Shown: positions 56,165 to 64,000 of the stretch, piece after piece
How the letters are laid out: each line of letters starts with the position of its first letter
How positions within the stretch are numbered: the stretch's first letter is position 1
From: Bryopsis sp. KO-2023
Taxonomy: Eukaryota; Chlorophyta; Ulvophyceae; Bryopsidales; Bryopsidaceae
Length of the DNA: 64,000 nucleotides
NCBI GenBank assembly: GCA_030272585.1
Contig: BSYQ01000002.1
Coordinates: 6,262,001-6,326,000, forward strand
Direction of reading: 5' to 3'
Made by a program: the position numbers and the translations under genes
The notes under the pieces: generated by a model
Told to the model about the DNA's origin: nothing
Database searches by the model: none
The model's input: the letters and a program-made list of their open reading frames with translations, nothing else

Positions 56165-59100
56165 CACTCTGTTGCACTTTAAATCTCTTTAATACAGTGA
56201 TGAAGTCTCATATAGCTCAAGAGTTTCGAGTTGCACACTCAAGATCTATAATGTACAACATTATGTAACGTTCACGAAGCAATGTGAGTAATGGCCGAAC
56301 ACTCCATACATTATGCAAAAAACTAAACAAAATTTTAGAAGTGCGACGTGTGCTCTTCAAGGGGTGGCTCTTAGTCGTCTGGTCGTGTCGGAATGAGGTT
56401 TGTGTGTGCATAGTAAATGAGTGGAGTAAACCTGGAAGAAACTCCGGAGCACTTTGTAGTTGATTGCGACGCCTATTTCCACATTTGGCAGAGGTATGAC
56501 TTCTTCGTGGGAACTGAGCTAGAGACACTTATGGATAAATGGAACCAAGCCCTTTTGAGGAAAGCTGTTTGATTTGGGCTTTGAAATCACGCGTATTGGG
56601 GGATACGATGTAGGAGACGTGTGAACTTCAATCATTCATTGAAGCAAAAAAACATGCCCAATATTTATTTAACTTGTGCGAAAGAACAAACGTGGGCATG
56701 GAAGAAGAAGAGGTACTTCAGCATGATGACGTTACAAGTTCAACGAGCAAGACGAGAATCAAAAAACGCATTTTGATTTTAGTAGCATTAGTAGCTAAGG
56801 GGTCGATGATGATTATTTTCGATTTACGAAAAACAATCAAGAATGTTGAAGAATTATTTTCGTTCCCATATAAGAGGCTTCTCAATATTTCATATAATAT
56901 CAACGTCACTTCCAATTCACATCGTGGAGTTGGTTCTTCACGGATAAGTTTATTTTAGATACACCTACGTGTCCACCTAAATTCCTAGGACTAGAATATA
57001 TTTTAAAGAGATGGAAGTGCCACCCGACGTCGGATTGCAACGAGAAGGAGATAACATAAAACTGATAATTTTGTAGAAGTCCAGCGCCACTCTTTGGTGG
57101 TTGTGACTTTGGGTTCGATTCCCCGAGGTGGCAATTAAGTACCACATGAAAGAAAATTCGTTTCACATATTGCAACAAAAGGATCGGTTTTCTTCGTGGA
57201 CCCGCGAGACCTTTGTGCCTGTGCCGCCTTTCCCCAAGGACTCCGAACATCTAATGCACTGCTTCGTGTCCAAAGGTGCACTTGAAAATCACTGGGGTGA
57301 CGCGCGACTTACCTCACTACAAGACGCAACGACTCGCAACAGCGACATACATGTCATGTGTGCGATACAATACGGTTAAATTAGCCTCGAGGTACGCCGT
57401 TGAAACGCTTAAGCAATAGCCCTTAAGCTGGGGTGGTTAGGCGGAAAAACGTGAAATGTATTAAAAGCCGGGTGGGTGTTAAGAGCGAAAGTTGCAGTTG
57501 GCCCCTCTCCACTTGGAGCATTGATGGGCGGCTTATGCACACACGGGCACTCTGACACACCCTCGCAAAACGTTCCCCGTCATTGAGGTTCAAACTCTCT
57601 CCACAGGTTAAACGTATCAAAATACGTTTAACTATAAGCGGGGAGGCTTCCCTGCAATAAGAGCGCAATAAGGGGAAGAGGCTGACGCACAAGGTCTGTT
57701 AAACCGGTGAAGGAGATGGTGGGCACAGGTAAAAACTTGTCAAGAGCAATTCTGGTTGTAATATGAGGATTTTTTTAGGGTTCGCATCTTTCACGATAAG
57801 GGAGATTAATGATAGATTGAATTAAATAATTGCAATTTATCTTTTCGCATTGAGCAAAGGATGTTCTAAAAGGCACTCAATTGCTGATGGGATGCAATTT
57901 TTTTTTCCTTTACAAGGTTGCTATTGAGTTTGTCCGATCAAACCCCAAGAGATAGCTCGCATACTATAGCAATGCCCCCCTGCCGGAACTTCGTGAGGAA
58001 ATCACGTGTTAACGACCCGCACATCAAGCACAAAACGAAACTTTTGTGGCCCGGGTCTAGGCATTGCTTCGACCGGGGACTCTTTGAAGAAAATTAAACG
58101 TTTGGTTGAGATTAATTCGAATTGAAAACGAAGTGTTGTGTGAGTCATGATGTTAACACATGTACTATTAAAAGAAGATATGCCAATGAGTGAGATAGAC
58201 GGCCCTCTCTCCCGAAGAGTTTCGATATCTCATTTTCCCTTGGGTAACACCTGAATTACATGTCGAAGTATAAAAAAGGAATGAAAACAATCACCCCTCG
58301 GACATTGTTGCCCGACATAGCTTTTTATAGCTTCGGGAACATTTGATCGTGATGGGATAATAAGAAGGTCGGGATCCAAAACGAAATTTTCTTGCTCCTA
58401 TTTGAAAAAAAGTTGGGATTGCTCGAGCCCAACAAACTCTACAGTGTATAAACCTTTTTGTTGTCACTCCCTTAACATATCGGCTTCACGCAAACGTTTG
58501 ACAGATCGTTTAGCACAAGCACACGAGCCGATTAGAGTATTGTTGCACTTAAGGCAGGCTTTATCCTCCGTGAAGAGCAAAAGTTTAAGGCAACCAATAT
58601 TTCCCCAAGTCTTTACCTTCTTTGTCCTCTTAGTTAGACAACAATTAGTGAAACGCAAATATTAGGATAAAGCAATATGCATAAGAAAAAGCCAAGGTCT
58701 CATCATTCAAGAATATTTTTTTGTAACAACAAGGCTAACCACTACTAGTTCGATGGAAGGTGAAGCAAACGACGATGGAGACAAATCATGGTGTTATTTT
58801 TTCAATGATTTTGAGATATCGCTATGAGAAGGGCTTAAATGAGTTGTAAGATGTTACAGCCGTCCAGTCGTGACATAAGAAGAAAAAAGCAAACGAAAGG
58901 CAGTAACTTTGAAGCGTTGTGAGTCACAACTTGTGACGGGACAAGTACACAGGCCGAAGAGATTTACATTTCCTTGCGCCCTAGGGGACTCTTTGTAACA
59001 ATGACGCCCGTACTTCAACAAGATAAGGAAACGTGTAAGGATAGTTTGAAAGAGTGTATTGAGAGAATCCACAGAAACTCGCATGTACATCTTGTTGAAG

Positions 59101-59890
59101 ATTCCAATAGTGATTCGATGTTGGTAATGACGCGGATGCATTATAACCTTTGTGTTACACTTTGTCACGATGCAATAAAGACTGTGGTCGAATATGAACT
59201 TTACAGCATAATAGTATCGGAGTTATTGCTATTGATAAAGCTGCTTTGATTGCAAAGAGGCGAGGTGGAAGTCTTGTTGAAAACAGGGGTGGCCACTGTA
59301 ACAAAGTTTTGGTGGGCATAAAGGACGCCATGACCTTGGTCTTGAGTGGAGTCGAAAACTACTTCAATATCGTCTTAGATTTGTTTAAACATAAACTACA
59401 ACAAAAATGTTATACAGCGGGAACAGCGGGTACCTATGGAGTTTACGCGTACATCCTCACAAATATATCCTATAGCGGGTACTTGGAGGCTTACTTTTCG
59501 ATTCCATCTTTCAGCTTGGTCACAAACTCTCGATGCTCTCGAGTTTCAGGGGCGAGACTCACGGCGAATTTTTCTTCCATTGGAGGTTGGTTGATGATCA
59601 AGTTGTTGATCAATGGCCTGGGCCACAGATATGCAAAGAAATACCAAGAAAGTTCCAACGTTGCCAAAGAACTTCATTGACTTTATTTAATAAGAATTAA
59701 CGAAAATAATTGTCATAATTGTTATTGCGTGTAGGATGGTTATGCTAGTGGGGCCATTACTATGGGAACATCGACATAGTGAGACAACTTGCCTTCACCT
59801 ATTGTACCAGAGATTTGAAAGCTTGTGGTTCTTTTTCGTGCGTGCTTGATCCGAATCTTCCCAACGTTAGTACAGGAAGTGCCATCGGCC
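56165..59890. other. Stretch without a supportable gene
   Basis: Short frames occur (56674-56958, 57128-57379, 59246-59680), none with a recognisable domain. A GGGTTCGATTCCCC word at about 57111-57124 resembles a tRNA B box, but no A box or cloverleaf accompanies it. The sequence is AT-rich and stop-rich, like the other decayed blocks. Confidence 0.35.
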
Positions 59891-59897
59891 GGCACAT

Positions 59898-60368
59898 ATG
59901 AGGAGGGCCCGAAAATCAATGAGCATGCATAGACCTTGCAGAGTGGGACCTTTGTTTTCCAAGAGGTTACTCACCCGGACGTTTGACAGCCTCTTAGAGG
60001 AGCGGCTACAAGCAACAAATGAAGAGCAGATTTCACTACCGAAGAAGAGAAAAAAGGTTTGCTTAAAATTTCCAATAGCATTGACAAACCTTTTACATGA
60101 GAGCCACCCTGATTCCTCCCCCAAACCATTGTTTAGCTTCCCTAAAGTCGATGCGTACAAGAGCTTTAAGCAGTAGATGAAGGATCTTGAACATATTACT
60201 CATCTAAATGAGAAAAAAAAAGACGACGGGCGTGATAAGTTGAAGCAAGGCGAAATGGAAGAACTGGTGACGTTCATGGATCATATCAAAGAAAGTGCTG
60301 AAAGTTGGGGGCCAAAAGTTGCTGCAACGAACGTGCAGGTAACCGCAACAACAGCAATAACAGGCTGA
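59898..60368 (+). pseudogene. Unrecognised ORF with one in-frame TAG
   Basis: An ATG at 59898 opens a frame with a basic patch (EEQISLPKKRKKVCLKFP) and a helical second half (KKKDDGRDKLKQGEMEELV, FMDHIKESAESWGPKV). A single TAG at 60174-60176 falls between FKQ and MKDLE, where a CAG codon would read naturally; both sides are in the same frame, giving about 156 codons in total. PKKRKK resembles a nuclear localisation signal. No family is recognised. It may be a mobile-element protein gene or an old host gene. Confidence 0.4.
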
Positions 60369-60533
60369 GAAGGAGAAGAGACCACGGTGCATGACAACAC
60401 TTATACCGTGGTTAGTTACACGACGTCGGATTTTTGACCAGATCGACTACAAACAGCCTCCTTCAACGACACCTGAGGGGGTGGAGGAAGTGGTTCGGTC
60501 TAGAAAAACATAACAAATTAAAAAAACGTAGAC

Positions 60534-60962
60534 GTGGCAAACGAGGGGGACGGAAAGACCGAACGCTCAGCTAGCCCGAAGAAAAGGAAGCCAGTCCTGT
60601 CGACCGGAAGGCACAATTCAACCGGATGTCGTGAACCATTTACCACCTGCAGTCTGGGTTACTCACTGCCAAAAAAGGGAGTTACAGACTATAACGACCT
60701 TTGCCAACGAAATGGGATGACAACGGCGGCGGCAGCCCACCTGTTTCGGCAGGAGTTGTAGTTGATCGAGCTCGGAGGGGTCACTAACTCGCAACTCAGA
60801 GGGAGTTCGCCGCTTATCGAAGACGACTTCAGTTGTATGAAGGTGAAGAAATCAGAATCACTACTGATTTTTATGTGCGGAAGTGTTTCCTTCTGGGAAC
60901 ACTTAACCGGGAACATGCTCGATGATTTCCCCTTGATACGAGTTCAATACAAAAGGTCCTAG
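60534..60962 (+). pseudogene. Unrecognised ORF with one in-frame TAG
   Basis: The frame begins with polar, basic sequence (GDGKTERSASPKKRKPVLS) and continues with DYNDLCQRNGMTTAAAAHLF and RQEL, then TAG (60759-60761). It resumes in the same frame as IELGGVTNSQLRGSSPLIED and on to LIRVQYKRS before a TAG. Again a CAG codon would fit at the interruption. It follows the previous ORF by 165 bases on the same strand, and the spacing suggests exons or fragments of one gene. No domain is recognised. Confidence 0.4.
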
Positions 60963-61058
60963 TACCAGCTCACATGTTTTAAGGGAACAATTCTCTAAAC
61001 GAAATTGAAATACAACACTCATTAAAGCGGTGTTGTGATTTGCAGGACTGAAACGATG

Positions 61059-61166
61059 TGTGTCACCTCCTGGGGTGTGTCATTTCGTCACACTTTTGCC
61101 ACTATATAAGGGATCCAATACACGCATTGTAAGAACTTTTTCACACGATTTCCAAGGCTTGTTACA
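61059..61166 (+). repeat. Short LTR of a gypsy element (5')
   Basis: It starts TGTGTCACCTCC and ends GGCTTGTTACA, directly followed by a primer-binding site. At about 108 bases it is short for a gypsy LTR, and the left edge is inferred from the TG start only. A matching 3' LTR was not found in the window. The first bases resemble the TGTGTGACCTC start of repeat family A. Confidence 0.55.
61104..61110 (+). promoter_or_regulatory. Candidate TATA box in the LTR
   Basis: CTATATAAGGG lies about 57 bases before the LTR end, the usual relative position for a short U3-R-U5. No other core element is evident. Confidence 0.5.
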
Positions 61167-61167
61167 T

Positions 61168-61179
61168 TGGTTTCGGAGC
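61168..61179 (+). other. Primer-binding site of the gypsy relic
   Basis: TGGTTTCGGAGC follows ACA-T at the LTR end and is identical to the primer-binding site of the LARD-like element at 37295-37306 (minus strand). It matches TGGTATCAGAGC at 10 of 12 positions. Confidence 0.75.
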
Positions 61180-62424
61180 GAGGGCGTTTTTAGGGTCGTT
61201 CTTAACCCTGGAGGGTGGCTTGCAAAGCAAGCCCGAGCGAAGGCGATGGTGGAGATGGTTGTGAAGCATCCGAAAAAGCAAGGAGTGGCCATGTTGAGGA
61301 TGACAAACACAAGGAAGAATTTCTGGAGCTCAAAGACGACAAGAACAAAGAGAAGGAACGGGTGGAAACAAATGATAATAATGTGTCCAATAAAACCACC
61401 ATGGACAAGCTTGGAGCTGACCAACAAAAGGTGGAAGCTCAAGGTGGAATTCATTTGCAAAATCAGAATTTTGAAGGAATCCAATTACAAACGAAAATTA
61501 GGGGTATTAGACAATTGGCTTTGCTTGATTCGGGAGCAACAGCAAATTTCATTGATCAAACCTTGGTGGAAACTTTAGGTTTACAAATTCGACCACATTT
61601 TGAGAGTGTGAAGGTAGCAAACAAAGAAGAGGCCAAAACTGTGGGTAGAGTGTGAGTTTAGCCTCAAATGCGGGAATAGAAGTTTCTTGATCTCCGCATT
61701 AGTTTTTCCAAAACTCTTACACGGGCTGATTTTAGGATGACCATGGTTAGTGGAATGGAATCCAGAAGTGGATTTTGACAAGCATGAGGTATTGATAGGT
61801 TTTAGGGTACCCAAAGGGATACCGCCGAAACAGATGAACCACGAATTTTCGATCGAACTTGAATCGGGGCATGCACCACCCAATAGGCCTGATGATGATG
61901 AATTAACCTCGTGGAAGGAAGCACAACAAGAAGATCACGTGTGTCACGGGATCATTGAAGGACTGGAACACAACCCACATCAATATAATGTACACTATCG
62001 GATGTCGAATGTGGGATTGCTAGAACGAGCACTCGATAATAGCGAATGGCGGATTGTGGTTCCTACGACGAAACGGAAGCAAATTTTTGAACACAATCAT
62101 GATCTACCCCATGCGGGACATGCGGGTCAAGCCAAAACACTCGAGATGATTTCTCGGCATTATTGGTGGAAGGGAATGCAAGCAACGGTGGCGGACTACG
62201 TGCGAACGTGTCCCATGTGCCAAACAATTAAACCGGATAATAAAAGGGAAAAAGGTTTGCTCCACCCACTACCAATTCCGGACAGAAAATTTCAACAAAT
62301 CACAACGGATTTCGCGAATCCCGAGCATTGTGCCAACAAGAAAGACTATAACTTAGGGTATAGAGGGTGGATACGAGTGTTCCGTTACCTAAACAACAAT
62401 CTAAAGACCATACTATGGATCTGA
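61180..62424 (+). pseudogene. Ty3/gypsy polyprotein relic lacking reverse transcriptase
   Basis: The first frame (61215-61655) has a charged linker and then LLDSGATANFIDQTLVE, a retropepsin active site (D-S-G-A). Next, after frame shifts, comes ILG-TGA-PWLVEWNPEVDF, the conserved segment after protease. The frame 61750-62424 has the leader EFSIELESGHAPPNRP that normally precedes reverse transcriptase, then passes directly into the spacer and integrase zinc finger (residues about 117-157: H-x6-H … CPMC, with SRHYWWKGM). The RT and RNase H domains are missing in frame. The integrase core starts at QQITTDF, then is lost. The order LTR, PBS, protease, integrase fits an internally deleted gypsy element. 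Confidence 0.8.
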
Positions 62425-62509
62425 TCGATCTTCCAAAACTAAGGTAATATTAGGTCACAGCAGTAATCCGACATCATAACTGCGTCCTAGAACCGATTTT
62501 AGCAATGAT

Positions 62510-62531
62510 CGGTTTTTTTTTTTTTTTTTTT
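62510..62531. repeat. Poly-T tract
   Basis: About 20 consecutive T before the GATC-rich array. It might be the tail of an inserted retroposon on the minus strand, but no target duplication was found. Confidence 0.6.
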
Positions 62532-62540
62532 CATTTTTGG

Positions 62541-62788
62541 CTGATCGGTGATCGTGATCGTGATCGGCCGATCAAATGTTGATCGTGCTCTTGATCGTCC
62601 GATCACATGTTGATCGTGATCGTGATCGGTTCGCCGATCACCGATCTGATCGGTTGTTCCGATCCCGATCCCGATCACGATCAAGCGCCGCGACCTGTCG
62701 GCACTTCATCGGCTGACCTTGATCGGTGTGATCGTGATCGGCCGATCGTGATCGGACCTGCATCCGATCATGATCGGTATTGATCATT
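62541..62788. repeat. GATC-rich array, left block
   Basis: TGATCG, CGATCA and GATCGTGATCGGCCGATC words are packed almost without interruption. Being built from self-complementary GATC/CGATCG units it can pair with itself in many registers. Bases 62658-62747 are repeated at 63168-63257 with an offset of exactly 510. Confidence 0.75.
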
Positions 62789-63142
62789 TGATCGATGAAT
62801 TGATCGGTCTCGCGAAAATGCCGACAAGTCACCACCCGCAGGTGTTTCTGAGGTGAAAGGATTCGAACCGGGTACCTAACGGATTAGAAGCATACTCACT
62901 AACGCTTGGACCACTCGGAGCCACGGTCAGTAGGTCATCCGTGTCATTATATACGTGATCTGTCAGTCCGACAAACTGAGGTATATAATGACACGGATGA
63001 CCTAGTGACCGTGGCTCCGAGTGGTCCAAGCGTTAATGCGTCTGTCTCTAGTCTGTTAGGTCCCAGGTTCGAATCCCTGCACCCCAGAAACACCTGCGGG
63101 TGGTGATTTCTCGGCATTTGTGATGGACCGATCAATTGACCG
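62789..63142. repeat. Long palindrome with tRNA-like boxes on both arms
   Basis: Arms of about 165 bases (62789-62954 and 62981-63142) flank a 26-base loop. The 50 bases next to the loop are almost perfectly complementary; the middle third is diverged. Each arm carries, pointing outward from the loop, TGGCTCCGAGTGG (A-box-like; 63012-63024 plus and 62911-62923 minus) and GGTTCGAATCC (B-box consensus; 63066-63076 plus and 62859-62869 minus), 54 bases apart. These are internal promoter elements for RNA polymerase III as found in tRNA genes and tRNA-derived SINEs. A clean cloverleaf with paired acceptor stem is not evident, so this is not called as a tRNA gene. Confidence 0.7.
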
Positions 63143-63425
63143 ATCATGATCCGATCTAATCGGCATCTCCGATCCCGATCCCGATCCCGATCAAGCGCCG
63201 CGACCTGTCGGCACTTGATCGGCTGACGTTGATCGGTTTGATCGTGATCGGCCGATCAAAGTTGGCCGATTAAATCGGTCAGCCGATCAGAATGGTGATC
63301 GGCCGATCTCCATCGATGATCGGCCAAACCGATTTGATCGGCGATCGATCTGATCGGGAAAACCCGATCACGATTTAATCGGTCGGACCGATCAATCCGT
63401 GACCGATTAGATCGTGATCGGATCC
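63143..63425. repeat. GATC-rich array, right block
   Basis: Same texture as the left block, including GATCCCGATCCCGATCCCGA followed by TCAAGCGCCGCGACCTGTCG, the latter also present in the left block. It ends near GATCGGATCC at about 63426. Confidence 0.75.
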
Positions 63426-64000
63426 ATAGTATGCTAAAGACGCTGCACGAATCGACTTGTACACAAGAACAGCAGGTAGTATTGTCCCTTGATCTCATAC
63501 GAGAGTCATGTTTCCTTGCACTCAGCCAATGCAAGCAGGGATATATTAACAATAAATCTGATTTCGGTATTCGAATGGATGAATTGTGCAACACAGATTG
63601 TATGCTTTTTGTACGGGAGACTAATATGATGGATGGGTTCAGGATTCCGACCGGCCTCAAGTTTGCTTTCCCAAGATATTATGCAAATTGAAGAAGATCG
63701 TCCAAGATTGAACGATTGCGTATTACGAGGGGGGGTTAGAACCTCTCATGCACGACCTTGTCGCCCAAAAGAAGCCCCCTGGACAGCCCCTTGAAGTCCT
63801 TCAACCCTCCAGCCCCATGGGTCCCATTAACCACGTGGAGGAACCTAGCAAGCTAGGCGGACACCCTGTCCTGTCACATCACACATCAGATCACCCATCA
63901 AGGGGATGTGACCTTGATCACCCACTACACCACGCCACCCACATGGCTAGTGGAGGCGGCACACTCAGGCAAGGAGGGCATAACAGGGGGCTTGCATCCC
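63426..64000. other. Unassigned end of window
   Basis: A frame at 63431-63691 (86 codons) has no recognised motif. After it lies a GAGGGGGGG purine tract (about 63729-63737) and GC-richer sequence with several CACCCA and CACATCA words. This could be a polypurine tract with the start of an LTR, but no repeat partner lies in the window to test it. Confidence 0.3.

Noticed and set aside
57100-57130. tRNA B box GGGTTCGATTCCCC as a tRNA gene or SINE
   Set aside because: No A box at proper distance and no cloverleaf; probably chance.
63006-63082. tRNA gene call for the A/B-box unit
   Set aside because: The boxes are good, but a paired acceptor stem and a standard anticodon arm could not be drawn; better described as tRNA-like.
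62541-63425. CRISPR-like array
   Set aside because: The repeats are short overlapping GATC words without regular unique spacers, in a eukaryotic context.
1-64000. Alternative nuclear code with TAG/TAA as glutamine
   Set aside because: Frameshifts, a TGA and deletions accompany the stops, and the thioredoxin-like gene has no internal TAG or TAA in its frame and ends at TAA; decay is simpler.

Overview
The window looks like a stretch of a large, repeat-rich nuclear genome, most likely of a streptophyte (land plant or charophyte alga). The reasons are plant-type Ty3/gypsy LTR elements with a primer-binding site resembling the initiator tRNA-Met type, a hAT-like element with an 8-bp target duplication, GT-AG introns, and a plastid-type thioredoxin-like protein with a transit-peptide-like N-terminus. 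No bacterial operon structure is visible. Species and clade are inferred; no diagnostic marker is present.

Layout. 1-18.5 kb: decayed, multi-copy, coding-like sequence with stops and frameshifts, including faint reverse transcriptase/RNase H (about 10.94-11.12 kb) and integrase (about 17.9 kb) traces. 18.6-28.7 kb: an island of different composition with many poly-A, poly-T and poly-G runs. It holds the only gene I can support as intact, a two-exon thioredoxin-like gene at 22020-23087. 28.87-37.96 kb: a 9.1-kb LTR element on the minus strand with 650-bp LTRs that look identical, a 5-bp target duplication, a primer-binding site and a polypurine tract, but no readable gag-pol (a LARD-like non-autonomous element). 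A related solo LTR with its own target duplication lies at 40.8-41.4 kb. 38.4-39.1 kb: a broken PIF1-type helicase. 39-61 kb: more copies of the decayed families seen in the first 18 kb, a gag/protease relic at 49.3-49.8 kb, coiled-coil segments, and a 1.4-kb foldback hAT-like element at 54.75-56.16 kb that interrupts a coding-like frame. 61-62.4 kb: a deleted gypsy element with protease and integrase zinc finger but no reverse transcriptase. 62.5-63.4 kb: a GATC-rich array enclosing a long palindrome whose two arms each carry tRNA-like A and B boxes.

There is no gene cluster acting as a pathway. The picture is one host gene in a gene island between layers of mobile elements of very different age: a recent LTR insertion, a recognisable hAT-like insertion, and old families eroded mainly by changes that look like C-to-T. 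The most unusual structures are the nested-hairpin hAT-like element, the tRNA-like palindrome in the GATC array, and the large non-coding LTR element.
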